Source: Galaxea fascicularis (lineage: Eukaryota > Cnidaria > Anthozoa > Scleractinia > Euphylliidae). Taken from it: 64,000 nucleotides of DNA. The notes under the pieces were generated by a model that worked only from the letters and a program-made list of their open reading frames with translations, made no database searches and had not been told where the DNA came from. The translations under genes and the position numbers were made by a program. Shown here one piece after another: positions 47,433 to 59,043 of this stretch (the stretch's first letter is position 1; each line of letters starts with the position of its first letter). The stretch is taken from positions 16,976,967 through 17,040,966 of the forward strand of contig OX419342.1 of the NCBI GenBank assembly GCA_948470475.1, written 5' to 3'.

Positions 47433-48680
47433 ATGCATAGTTGGAAGCATTTGCGTCTTCGTTTCAATGGTTCTCACGCGATTTGCACCCTCGTGTGCGA
47501 CCGATCTAAGCGTCTGGTTGCTTCGTCAGTGCGATGCTCATCTGGTTTTGATCGGTGCTCTAGACAGCTTCACACAGATAGAATCACATCGTCTAAACTC
47601 TGGTTCAACCTGGACAACCTGGAATCGATGAAGCGTAGAGAATTGCAGCAACTGTGCCAGAAATGTGGCATCAAGGCCAACAGCAAAACGGCTACACTCA
47701 TTAACGACCTCAGAGAATTTCACTCGCAAAATGTCGCCGACGCATCGTCGATCATTCATTATCCTTTTATACTTCCAAATAATTCATCATCGCATACGCC
47801 AGGTAAATCTAGCAGAAAGAATTTTATTCCAAGTGGAGCTAACCCCGACAGAAACCTAAGTTTGTTTAACCAAATGGAGTCCCCCAGTCACTGGATCAGC
47901 GGAGAGGTGGAGAAGCTAAATAAAGCTGTGAGATCAAAGGGAATAAGTAGTAAAACTGTAGGAGAGTATAAGGGCGTCACAGCAGGAGAAATTAAACAAG
48001 ATGATACCACGCTCAACAGAGATATGTACCTAGCAAAAAATGTAAGTGTCTCAACTGTGTTAGACTGCACTTCCAGTAAGTTGTTTATGATTAGCCGTTG
48101 GCAGAAACAGCAGATAGAGAAGATGGGAAAAGTCGAATTTACTAAGTACAAGAAAGAACTGTCAAACAGTGGTCGCCAATTCCACTCGTGCATGAACGGT
48201 ATTCTCCAGGGAAAGATAGATAAAAATGGGCCTTTCTCTGCACTGATATCTGGTTTAATCCAAAGTGTTGCAAAAACAAGCATTTTGAGTGCTCTCACGA
48301 AAGACAAAGTGCTAGCAACAGAAGAGTATGTGTCACACGCTTCAATTGGTTACTCTGGTACATTTGATGCATTGGCGATATACAGTGGAGTACCATGTGT
48401 GATTGAATGGAAAACTTCACAAAAATCAAGACCTTCACTCGAGACCTGTTATGATGCCCCACTTCAAGTTGTGGCTTATGCAGGAGCAATAAACTCCCAT
48501 CCAGTTATGAGGATCCCAGTTACAAACTGCCTGATAGTGATTGCTCATCATGATGGCTCGCAGGCAGATGTTCACTGGATGGACCTAGAGACATGCGAGA
48601 AATTTTGGCAAAGCTGGCTACTCAAAGTCCTAGAGTACAAAAAAAGTACTGAAGGTGCTTCCAAGCAAAATAGTTCGTGA
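47433..48680 (+). CDS. MGME1: MGME1-like mitochondrial single-strand DNA exonuclease with N-terminal SAP-like motif
   Basis: MGME1 is a RecB-type PD-(D/E)XK exonuclease that trims single-stranded flaps during mitochondrial DNA replication. The 415-residue, single-exon frame starts with an Arg-rich, acid-poor leader that looks like a mitochondrial targeting peptide. Residues about 61-97 (ESMKRRELQQLCQKCGIKA, then NSKTATLINDLREF) have the helix-turn-helix pattern of a SAP DNA-binding motif, which I do not recall in vertebrate MGME1. The nuclease half (about 205-405) carries D312 in YSGTFDALAIY, E325-W-K327 in VIEWKTS, and LQVVAYAGA. The D to E spacing of 13 equals that of human D238 and D251, and K327 corresponds to human K253. 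Human has Asp where this has Glu at the second acid, a permitted variation. The C-terminus has the WLL..LEYKK tail. The gene is head to head with RTRAF. Confidence 0.9.
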   Translation: MHSWKHLRLRFNGSHAICTLVCDRSKRLVASSVRCSSGFDRCSRQLHTDRITSSKLWFNLDNLESMKRRELQQLCQKCGIKANSKTATLINDLREFHSQNVADASSIIHYPFILPNNSSSHTPGKSSRKNFIPSGANPDRNLSLFNQMESPSHWISGEVEKLNKAVRSKGISSKTVGEYKGVTAGEIKQDDTTLNRDMYLAKNVSVSTVLDCTSSKLFMISRWQKQQIEKMGKVEFTKYKKELSNSGRQFHSCMNGILQGKIDKNGPFSALISGLIQSVAKTSILSALTKDKVLATEEYVSHASIGYSGTFDALAIYSGVPCVIEWKTSQKSRPSLETCYDAPLQVVAYAGAINSHPVMRIPVTNCLIVIAHHDGSQADVHWMDLETCEKFWQSWLLKVLEYKKSTEGASKQNSS

Positions 48681-51600
48681 TACAGAGTACATTTAATTAC
48701 CTGTGGTAAATGTATCGTTATTTATCAGAATAGGTGTACAACATTTGTGGTTGAATTACTAAGCCAATAATATATTTTTTGAAATGAAAAGGATTAGATG
48801 TTCTCTTCTAAGTGTTGTGATATGATTTCATAGATGCCCACCTCAACCCCTCCCAGTTATTGTCTGAGTGTTATAACTGGGACATTTACCTGTTGCCTGT
48901 TGAACTCTGCTGTTGCCAGTCCTTACACACCTAAAAAACCAAATTACATGTAGCTACATGTTTTCAGTCAAGGTTATGTTTCCATGACATAGATTTATGT
49001 GTTTTTGACTCACTTTGTCACTTGCTGTATACAAGTGTTTTTACAAAACCTTGCATTAGTTGTGGCTATGATAAGGGTCGGGGTGGGGGGGTGGGGTACT
49101 GGTCTTAATGGAAACATGATTTTGATTCATCAGATTTGCCAATCACACAGCGATTTCGAATTCAGATTTGAGTATATATAGCCGATCCACACAGTGGCTT
49201 GTGGAAGACGCTATCATGCACTGATTCTCAGGTGAGCTTAACAGGAGTTTAGTTCTTTTTTTGGGGGCAGGCTATTATTCCGCTATTCCCTCTTCTCCCC
49301 CCCCCCAAAAAAAAAAAAAAAAAAAAAAACAGCCCACGATCATGTTTTCCAGAGCAAAACCCTTCGTTATTCTTATTATACAACATTCCTCTTCATCCCC
49401 CAAAACAAAACGCATTAGTTCTCAGGTGACGAAGAAAGTTGAAGGTGACATTTCGTCAAAAGAACCTCTAGTTTTCATTACAAGTTTACCCGAATTTATG
49501 CGACAAAAGACTAGATTCAAAACAGATGAAAGGAACTGACAAGCTGTACAGATTCAAAGGCACAATACAAACTAGTTTCAGAAGTCATCCGCCAGGTGTC
49601 GTAAGTGGACTGCTGGCCTGAAAAAATAGACTATTTTGCCACTGGAAGTGGAACACGGAGGAAATTAAATGTCAAATTTCCACAAAGTCACAAACTCAAG
49701 ATTTAATCTGTTGAAATACAAAAAATGGCAAGAAAGGCTAGAAAAGAAAAGAAAAACAGTAGGATACAGACACTAATGACTATCGGGTCTGAAACGCATG
49801 ACCCCTTAAAATTTACGGTGGCATGAAACTATGCTGATGCAGTATTAGTTGATTGGCCAACGATTTGTAAGTCTGCATACACTTGGGGTAAAGACGGTAT
49901 GTCACGGTTGAGGTATTGTTTATCAGCCCGTAAACACACCACAAAGGAAACAAAACGTAAAATAGGCCTTAATCACACGGCGGCCATGTTGAGTCCCGAG
50001 GGATTGAAAACTTTTGTTTTTGCGCACCGAAACTCGTTCCTAAACATTTCAACTCGAGGCTCGGGGTACAAAATCTATGGCCAATATGGCCACACCGTGA
50101 ATAAGGCTCATAGAATCATTGTGAGTTTTAAGAAAGCTGCATAACCAGGCACGATCTCAGCCGCTGAATAAGATCCGGGATCCGAGGTGTGCGTGGCTCA
50201 AAACATTCTCTGGTAATCGAGCCAAATGCAAAGCCAAAGAATTATTCTGACCAATCGTAGCCCACATGAACGATAGGATAAGCCAATTACAGTTCAAAAA
50301 CAAGACCGCTAGTCGGCGTTAGAGGCGGGATTATGCACGCGATTGACGCGACCGAGTCTCAATTGGTTTTGAAAGTGTCTCCAGTTTGCCAACGAATCTC
50401 AGTAAGTAATGCAAATCTAAAACAAGCCAGAATAACTGACTTTCGTATTTCATGGCACTAAAATTCTACGCTACCATTTAAAGTTCCACAGTCTTCCTTG
50501 GTTATCCACAGCCTCTCATTATTGCTCAGGGCCCGCGGAGCAACTTTTTAAGTGCGGGGACCACTCCTGCTTCTTCAACCGAGGGGGAGGGGAGGGCACT
50601 GACTCTAAAAATGATTAAATCAAATCAAATCAAGTCAATGTCCACCAGCTTTAGCCGACCACCATTAACCCTCGGAACGTACTTTTCAATTTTGGAAACG
50701 TTTTTACTAAATTTACTATTTTTTCCACAAAAAAGTGGGAGGGAGGAAGGCACACTGCCCCTTAGCCACTCCAGGTCCCTGTTGTTATTGTTCTGAGACG
50801 GCGTTACTTACTTCCTTAACAGCTGTTTAAAGCGGTAAGGATATATTTAAAATCTTCGTTTTGTACGTTTTCAGTTGATTTTCCCTCCAATTGCGACCAC
50901 ATCTGTTCAAAGTTGACTCCATTCCTGACAGATGAACCACGCTTTTGTCCGTCACACTTGTCCGGTTAACTTCAAAAAGAGCAACTTTCAAAAACTAAAA
51001 AAGAAACCGCCTCCGTTCCATTGTTTGACTTGAATGAAAACATCTGCAAAATTTTTTCTATACCATGCACTAAGTCTGATAAAGTTTTTTGTGGTTGGAC
51101 GCATGTTTAGCTAGGACAATTTTTTAGGTAAATGCATGTTTTGAATTGGGTGAAAAGAGTCTAACCTCTCAACTTGTTTTCTTGACAAAAAGTTTCCCGA
51201 TTTAGCCAAAGCCAGACTCTAAGGCTTGGCCAGACAAGGAAACAAGGTTATACATCTACTAGACGTCATTCCTGTTTTGACTCGCGAGAAACTTGTTGCA
51301 GAAACAAATCTTCCTTTCCCAAACCTAAGGACCGAATTTAGGACAGAATTTTGGGCTCCAAAACGGATATCTCCCTCCCGCACCCACCCCCTTTTTTAGT
51401 CCTGCTTCCCAGACGCAAACTTTTGCTTCGACACACATGTTTCCCTAATTTGACTACCACAAACAACAAATGTTTCAGAGCTTAGCCAGGCACTAATTAT
51501 AATCGATCTTAGTCCCTCAGGTTAGCAGGAAACATCCATGCAGTGATTGTTAGGGACACAAATAAGTCCCAGCCTAGTCTCGCGACAAAATTGAAATATC

Positions 51601-53173
51601 TCATGGGATGCAAATCTGCCCACCAGACGCCTGGAAAGTAGCTCTTGAATTAGGTCAGACACATTCTCGCCTCCACTCGAGCGAGGACGCGTCCTACTCG
51701 GCTCTCGGTATTGCAATTAAAACTAGGTGTTTCAGTCTTGGCGGCAACTCCGTAATCACAAAATAATCTCTAGATTTCTCACTTTCGATAAATTTGAAAG
51801 GATACATCTGCAAACATACTTGACATGACTGATATTAAAGACCCGTTTGGCGCTCTGGTTAAAAAAAAGAACACCTGATCACAAAAAGGTTTGGTGATTG
51901 TAATGCCAGTGTATGATGGCCAATAGGATGAATTAAACGAGGAGAGCGAAGGCCAGACCATTCGAGAAATCTGAAGGTATTAATGAGATACTTCTCATAA
52001 AGAACGCACGGAAACAAGTAGGAGGCAGTGTATTTCTTGCAAATCGGCCAAGAGATAGCCCAGCGGTTAAGAATAACACAGTACCAGATCGCTGCGAAAT
52101 AAGATCACATGAGTCAGGACAGTTTATGAGAGATATATCTATGGAAAGAAAAGTGAATTCGCGGCTTACCTTTTTGACCCTGTTTTGACAAAACTCAATG
52201 AAAGACTTCCTTCATAATCGCAGTGGGCATTTTTTCATGTTTTTGTACTCCTCATCAGTACAGTATGTTGACAAAAGATCAGAAAACTTTTCAGCCCAGA
52301 CACCCGAGCCGTCAGCCAAACAGTTTTGTTTTTCTCTCTTGTTTCAGTAGCTACCCTGAACCAAGAGAACAAAGTTTCCACGACAATCAGTTTTCTAGTT
52401 TTGGCACCGTTGGCTGTCGAAGTCTGAAATGGAGCAGTCGTCAACTTTTCCGGACGCAGCAGGTATTTCTTTCCTTTTTCTAGAGTTCAGAAAGTGATAG
52501 TTCTATCTCTTTTGACCAGTTTGCAGCCTGCCTAAAGAATAATTATAAAGAATAACGAATCTTCATCTTGCTAATTCAACGAAAATTAAAGTTGAACACA
52601 TATTTGCATAAATCAAAATTTTATCGGTCCGTACTTTTATCGATGACAAAAATTAGCCATTTAAAAATAAATAGCCATTTTGCTGTACTCTCATTACGAG
52701 CATACCACCTGTCGATACTCAGATCTGTCATATAAGCCTACGATATCTTATTTTCCCCGCTCTCACGAGTCTCCTATAGCACAGGGACAGGAGCATCATT
52801 TAATTCGGAAGGCCATGGACTTCACTGCTGTTGAAAGAAATCCAATTATTTTCGAGTATGCAAGCGAGAGTTTAGAAACAAAATTACTTCTTTCAACTTC
52901 TATTCAGTTGAAGCCCAGATCAGAGTAAACGCATACACTGGTCATGTACACGTTTTACCAACAAAAGTCATGATCGTTTGACTCCATAGCAACAGTAACA
53001 TCAAACAATTCGGCAGCAGCTGTCAACGCAAGTGCTCAAAACAGGAAAGGCAGGAAATGCTCAAAACAGCTGTTACTTCCTCGAGGCTGCTTTCTTTGTA
53101 ATATCAATAAAAACGTCGCCAATCTTAAGAACGTATCTGTCAAGAGCGGATATCGGTACTGAAGCTTTTCAAA
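48681..53173. other. 4.5-kb intergenic region, no supported gene
   Basis: Holds the MGME1 3' flank (an AATAAT at 48766 may serve as poly(A) signal), a G-rich tract at 49080-49097, and a C-run followed by an A-run of about 24 at 49300-49329. A possible exon at about 52349-52461 has a TTGTTTCAG acceptor, an ATG at 52427 and a CAGCAG|GTATTT donor, but no continuation was found, so it is only noted. Confidence 0.4.
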
Positions 53174-53180
53174 TATAAAG
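53174..53180 (+). promoter_or_regulatory. TATA-like box of the C16orf89-like gene
   Basis: TATAAAG stands 58 bp before the start codon at 53232, a plausible core-promoter position if the 5' UTR is about 30 bases long. Weak evidence on its own in AT-rich DNA. Confidence 0.35.
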
Positions 53181-53231
53181 CCTTTCTTTATTCTTTAATA
53201 ATTAAAAGGGTTTTAATCTGCTTCGGTTAAC

Positions 53232-55651
53232 ATGAAGTTACCTTGTATAATTCTAGAACTCTTCCTCGTTATCGATGTTTTAACAAAAATCCAAACGCAA
53301 GGAATAGAAGAAGAGTTTACCATCGACACGAACCGTGTATTTTTGGCGCTAGAGAAGGTGGTGTCGTTTTACGAGCGAAATGTAGACACGTTGAACCTAG
53401 ATGCATACTTTGGTCTTCGAATCGCACAAGGTTGGTCTTTCTTACGAAATTGATAAGAATCTGGGTCGCGGGTGGAGGGCGACCTATCGCGGGTATTGAC
53501 TTATTTTTACTTTAGATGTTCAATCTATTTTACTTTACTTTTTGTAAAATTTTGTTCTAACACTCAATATATGGCGCAGTTATTAAAAAAAAAATGGGGT
53601 CTGCTAATTGGCCATAAATGTTGCAAAGATAACTTACAGTTCCCTGCTAAAAAAAATAAAATAAAGGAAAAAGTTTTGGATTCTTGCGAGATGTATAAGG
53701 TGAACACCTGTCGGATAGTGTAGCTTGCGATGCAAGCGTTTCCGTGGGGCTTTCAGCGCTGGAAAGCGGCCGATTTCAGTATCTTGGCCGATGCTCGGGA
53801 AATGAGGCAAGACAAAAATCAAGGCTTGGTTTTTTTGGGCTCTTCCAGAATGAGAGTGATTAGAATGACGGGGATTTGACACAATAAAAAAAAACGACTA
53901 TTCTGAAAACGGAGGGAAAACTCACCGCGTTACTCTGGAGACGAGTAAAAAGTTAAGGAGGTAAGCACTTGCTGATTCTGTTCATTCTATACCTAGCAGC
54001 AGAATCCGTAATAGGAATGGATTCTATGGACTCCGGAACTAGAATGGGCAATAAAAACGCGCCAAAAATGCATTCCGACTATTCTCATTCCAGAATTGCT
54101 CCCTAAAAACCGCGGCCAAAAATGGAGAGGGTAGGGGAAAGAGGCGAAGGAAACCTTTCCTGTGCCTCCCCTCCCCTCCCCTCCCCTCTCTGCTCTAACC
54201 CGTATGTAGGTAGTAAAATTATAATAGCCAGGGAAACTAAACATCCATCCCACCGTGCAGCGCTACTTCCGATTAAGTTAACAGATGTTGCCACCTCTTT
54301 ACAAATAACGGATCATTATGTGTCTTTAAAATATATTGAAATGTCATGAAATGTCTAGAGTCTTTTTGTGCCCACGTTCTTCGCGGTGTTAGAGAAATCA
54401 GGTGTCTTTTGTTTACTTTAGGTAACCTCTTCGACTTGATTCGACACGAAAAAACTAGAGAAGCTTTGATCAGATCTGATTTATACAAGAAACTTATGCG
54501 GCTTGAGAACCTTGTCTCCCAGATTAACACAAACGGCTCCGTAATTCTAAGACAAACGAACCCACAGTATTACAACTTAGTTGGGTTCTCTGTGACTCGG
54601 CCCTGGCAAACTATAAGGAGTCGTAACAGAATAGACCCAAAACTTGTAACTAAGGTTGACAAAAGGAAGCTGTCAGACGATATACTTCAGAAATATGAGC
54701 CATGTCTAGCCAGACTTCTTGGCAGTTCGGGGTATGGGGACAAACCATGTGACGTCGCGGAGGAATGCTGGGAGGTGATGATGCGACCGGGAGAGATTGG
54801 GTACGTGCTAACCCACCAAGCACTGTTTTTCATGTTTGGCGAGCAGAGAGGTTAGTAAAAGTCGCAAAAGTAATTTCATCAAATGAGATTAATAACAACA
54901 GAAAACATACGATAATAAAAGTATGCTATACCTAGCTGACTTACTGAATGACGGTTTGTTTGAATAGATTACTAATTAACTCATCACTGATTTCATTGTA
55001 GGACTTAGTACTTCACTCACTGACTGATTAATAACCTCTGTTTTGACGGATCAGTGACTGGTGAACGAACTGACTAAATATGACAAAGTAAACAACTGAC
55101 GAAGTAATCGTTCGAAAACCGACTGATTAGTTGGCTGACTGGTGGGCGGAGTGGTGGACTATAAGACAGGGGCACCCAACGAGCGACTTAAGCAAAAAAA
55201 CCTTTGAGGGATATTTCTAGGCTCCTTGTAATGTTTAAAGACTGTTTAAAGAGTTGTATTAATCAGCTAGAAAAATTTGATCTGTTCGGATTTCTTAGCT
55301 GAAAATTGAAGTGTCCGAAAATTTTAGGGAATGAAATCTTCCTTTTAGAAATTGCTAGCTGAATGTCACCTTCGAAGAACTTCTCTGCGAGCTATTTGCT
55401 TACCCGAAAATGCTAGGCGACCTTTTCAAGAGTCAAAAATTACAAAAATATCCCTTCCGAAAATCTAAGGGACTATTTTCCCCTGGATTTCCCTGGTTGC
55501 GAATATTTTAGGTGATGTTTTAGTTAAGAAATCAGTAGCTTTTGGCAGTGCATTATCCGAAAGTCTTAGAACGGGTAGACTCTCCCGAACAGATATTTCA
55601 TCGAAGTTTCTCGTTGGGTGCCCCTGTATAAGAGGAGTGCTATTTCTGTTG

Positions 55652-55683
<32 letters not shown>

Positions 55684-56943
55684 ACGGACAGACAGACAGA
55701 CGTACGGATGGATGGATGGATGAATGAATGAATGAGTGAGTGAATGAATGAGTGAATGAATGAATGAATGAATGAATGAATGAATGAGTGAATGAAAGAA
55801 TAAATGAATGAATGAGTGAATGAATGAAAATGAATGAATGAATGAATGAATGAATGAATGAACTATGTAAACAGTTGATTGATTATTGAACTATTGGATG
55901 GCAATTGATCTTTCGAGTCACTGTAATTACAGGATGCCGTGAGGTATTCTCAAAGAGAATGAAGAAGGACAACAAATCTCTGCGATTGCTGTACGATAGA
56001 ATCTGCTCAAATATCTACAATCAGCTCCTCTTTATCGAAAAAATTCACCCAGTGAAACAAATTGACGTCGATTTAATGATGGAGCAAAGTGTCGTCTGTG
56101 GGTTACTGGGATACTACGAGTTTCTAACAACACAAAGGTTAGAATCTGTGTTGCAGTGGCAACGAACAAGTGGTTGTTTTGGAGTTATTGATACTAAGAT
56201 GACGAGCCAACAAGATAGCAGACGTACCACGAGAAAACTACTCATGAAAAAAGAACTTCCAGGTGAGATTTCACGAGAGTACAAGTTTTTGGGAACGAAT
56301 GACATCATTAACGATTTTTACTGTTTCTCCTAAGGCAGTCACTGAGAATTGGACGGTTGCGTTGCTTGCATTTTTTCGTTGTGACTCGCCTCCGTTTGTC
56401 TTTCTTTCTCAGAGCTTTGTTTTCGACCGGTCACGTGAAAAGGACTCAAGTGGGCTGTTCTCACTTTTCAGCCGGTCTTGGAAAACTTTGAATTTGCTGT
56501 TTTGGTTGTTCAGTGCTGCAGAAAGCTGTTTTTTTTTTTTAATTTAAATGTACTTTAACCCTGTGTACAGTATTTATAGCAAGCGCCGCAAGTACACTGC
56601 GTTTAATTCTAGGATTTTTCATCACAATAACTGTAAAGTGTTGCATTATATTTAAAGTAGGACACACTTTTAATTTTACCAATAAGTATTTAGTTTCTTC
56701 TTACTGATTCGTCTACCCACTGGAAACAAATAAAGGATTGATTCAGGTCGATGAGATAACGAGGCTTATTCGAGCAGAATATAACCCCATCCTGCTTATA
56801 TTACTCTTTTGTGTGAGTTCTTGAAAGTACTTTTTGTTCAATTTTTGCTCTCCGTAGATGGTTGCGAGTCACATATCACAGGTGTTGGTGCCGCTCTTCT
56901 CTCCACTTATCTTCGATTCCTGTTCGAAAACGATGCCCTTTAA
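53232..56943 (+). CDS. C16orf89-like secreted protein (DUF4735), 4 exons
   Basis: Exons 53232-53430, 54422-54850, 55933-56262 and 56858-56943 join in phase to 1044 nt, 347 residues; all introns are GT-AG. Residues 1-24 form a signal peptide (MKLPCIILELFLVIDVL), so the product is expected to be secreted. Features shared with human C16orf89 as I recall it: NLDAYFGLRI near the start, CLARLLGSSG, a PCDVAE..C segment, GYVLTHQALFFMFGEQRGC, EQSVVCGLLGYYEF, LESVLQWQRTSGCFG and the C-terminal DGCESHITGVGAALLSTYL. Several conserved cysteines suggest disulfides. The molecular function of this family is not known; the human gene is thyroid-enriched. Exon 3 begins within 75 bases of a long tetranucleotide repeat. 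The C-terminus (FENDAL) is short, so the human proline-rich tail is absent. Confidence 0.85.
55650..55861 (+). repeat. Mosaic tetranucleotide microsatellite
   Basis: A run of GACT units passes into GGAC, GACA, GGAT and then many GAAT units with GAGT variants, all in the same 4-base register, over about 210 bp. It ends about 70 bp before exon 3 of the C16orf89-like gene, and its repeat number is likely polymorphic. Confidence 0.9.
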
Positions 56944-57379
56944 CAACACAGCACAACGTGATCCATGGAAACGAACGCGCACGGCTCAAGAGACGTATTC
57001 AGCTCAGCGGATTTTTGAATTCGCTAACATAACGACTATAAGAATTTTGTGGTAATATCCAGGGTATAACTTACATGAAGATGGATGCAAGGATTCGGCT
57101 TGTATCCATGCAGTTTTTGTTTCACTCAGTTGATTTTACAGTGTTGTTCAAACGTGTACAAAACATTTCTGCAAAACAACCGAGTTAAGCCAGGCTCCAT
57201 TTCAATTAATGTGATATATTTAGTTGTTATCTACTGTTATAAAAAAAATAATAAGTGAAAAAGTAAAGGAGATTTCGAAAGGCAAAAGTGTGATCTTGTG
57301 ATCGTGTGATCGAGGGCGATTTGCCTTCCCTTGAAGGCATAGAATTTGCTTTTCGTGACTGGAGCATTTAGGGGGACCT
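56944..57379. other. 3' flank of the C16orf89-like gene
   Basis: AT-rich sequence with AATAAT near 57246 as the only candidate poly(A) signal. Nothing else recognised. Confidence 0.4.
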
Positions 57380-57692
57380 TTAGCCTGCAAATAGGCTCTC
57401 CGTATGGGTTATTCCGAGATTTGCTTTCTAATGGCGCGCGGTCAAAAGCTAGGAGATTGGGGCGGGCGAGAGAGAGGAGAGCCTGCAATCGGTCCTTGTA
57501 CGATTTGAGTTCTGCCCCATTTTCTGCTTGACTGATCTGTCAAGTTATCAAAATGAAAAGAACCAATCACAACGAATGTGGAAATGACCTTGTAGGTCAC
57601 GACGGCTGTCAAAAAAAAAAAAAACTTTTGATACACGTGCGCTTGTTTAGATGTATGTACAATTGTTATGAACTCGAATCCAGAAACTCCGA

Positions 57693-58270
57693 TTGAAGAA
57701 AACATTTCGACGAAAAACTGGAACAAAACCGCAAAGCGTCAAATCGGTTGACGAATTTTGCAGAATTTGCAAGTGTTCCGTCTTGTGGACAAAATATGGC
57801 TCTCTGGGATCTATTGTGAACGTTTTCAAACCTTGTATCAGAGAGGAATTTCATAATATAGTTCTCGCATCTTCGTGCTTTCAAGCTGGTATCACTTTCG
57901 ACGAGAACACTGTTCTTTCCTTAAGAATCATGCTTCAGAAAAGCCTGCCGGGCACGTATTGCAAACCCTTTGATTTTTTAGCTACTGAGATAAATAAACC
58001 GAGGCAAGAAGAAACTGAGGAAACTATCGTCACCAAGCGGGCCGTGATATGGACTCCGCGGGAAGAAGCCCTTCCCGTAAATCAAGAAAGGAAGACGATC
58101 AAAGATCATTATAAATTCCCTCGGCTAGAGAGAAACCTCCTGCTTCTCGTAATCGTCTTCTTGTCCAAACCGTTGACGACGACCACCTCGGCAAGGAAAA
58201 CAATCAACCTTGTTGCATAGTGACAGAGAGAGACGAAGTGTGGACGATTCAGTCCGAAGAAGCAACATAA
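57693..58270 (+). pseudogene. Broken gene of a ZAD-like (CxxC...C) zinc-finger family
   Basis: The frame opens FCRICKCSVLWTKYGS, then VFKPCIREE and LASSCFQAGI, a pattern I associate with a family common in corals that starts with a C4 ZAD-like zinc finger. The second cysteine pair appears only after a frame change (SCFRKACRARI in the second frame near 57925-57960). FDFLATEINKPR follows back in the first frame, a basic SPSRKSRKEDDQRSL segment in another (about 58050-58100), and an acidic VDDDHLGKENNQ to SEEAT ending in the third (stop 58268-58270). At least three frame changes without good splice sites mean that it is degenerate. The family assignment is from memory and moderate; no function is claimed. 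Confidence 0.5.
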
Positions 58271-58307
58271 TAGAGGAATTTGAACTCAAAGGGGACAACC
58301 ACAGCGT

Positions 58308-58961
58308 CGCGTTTTTGCAGCGTTAGGCAGGCAAAAATAGTTCGGTAAGCAAATATATTGTTTCAGAACTAAATGGTGCGATCGATCTTTAACATTTGGA
58401 AGAATGCGTGGAAAAAGAGAAAAAATGCGTAGTCATGCGATTCCACGTACCATTAAAAGCTGCATTTGCAATAAGAATAAGAATAACTTCTACTGAATGC
58501 ATTTGGCTGACTTGTCTTGTTCGATTCTTACCTTTACCGCGCCCACGTCTCTATCGTATGAGATTCGTCTACTACAATTAAATGAACATCGTGTCGTTTC
58601 TTCATTTCATCTCGAAACCCATCGGTGCACACACCGCGTTTTTGCAGCGTTAGGCAGGCAAAAATAGTTCGGTAAGCAAATATATTGTTTCAGAACTAAA
58701 TGGTGCGATCGATCTTTAACATTTGGAAGAATGCGTGGAAAAAGAGAAAAAATGCGTAGTCATGCGATTCCACGTACCATTAAAAGCTGCATTTGCAATA
58801 AGAATAAGAATAACTTCTACTGAATGCATTTGGCTGACTTGTCTTGTTCGATTCTTACCTTTACCGCGCCCACGTCTCTATCGTATGAGATTCGTCTACT
58901 ACAATTAAATGAACATCGTGTCGTTTCTTCATTTCATCTCGAAACCCATCGGTGCACACCG
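58308..58961 (+). repeat. Perfect 327-bp tandem duplication
   Basis: 58308-58634 and 58635-58961 appear identical by eye. Both carry CGCGTTTTTGCAGCGTTAGG, the run of AAGAATAAG repeats, and the end TCGAAACCCATCGGTGCACA. Identity implies a very recent event or an assembly artefact. It includes part of the helicase fragment on the minus strand. Confidence 0.85.
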
Positions 58962-59043
58962 CTTCGGCCAAGGCAAATAAAATATCCGGCAACCGAGGAA
59001 GGTTTTCTAACATGTCTGGGCTTTCGAGTTCCATTGCTGTCAA
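58861..59043 (-). pseudogene. RecQ-like helicase fragment (DESH box)
   Basis: The minus-strand frame contains FRDEMKKRHDVHLIVVDESH followed by TIETW, which is the Walker B (DEAH/DESH) region of RecQ-type superfamily 2 helicases. It is preceded by a short helical segment (LPDILFALAEAVC). A stop follows soon after ETWAR, and no Walker A, motif III or C-terminal half was found nearby. The last 30 residues are repeated in the tandem copy at about 58534-58634. RecQ-like genes of this kind are multi-copy in some cnidarians, possibly spread by transposons; that is from memory. Confidence 0.55.

Noticed and set aside
52223..52483. Possible first coding exon with ATG at 52427 and donor at 52462
   Set aside because: Good acceptor- and donor-like signals but no downstream exon or homology found, so not called as a gene.
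55650..55861. Regular repeats that might suggest a CRISPR array
   Set aside because: Units are 4 bases with no spacers, in a eukaryotic intron; it is a microsatellite.
58396..58908. Two identical 61-codon plus-strand frames
   Set aside because: They are the two copies of the 327-bp tandem duplication, antisense to the helicase fragment; identity reflects recent duplication, not selection.
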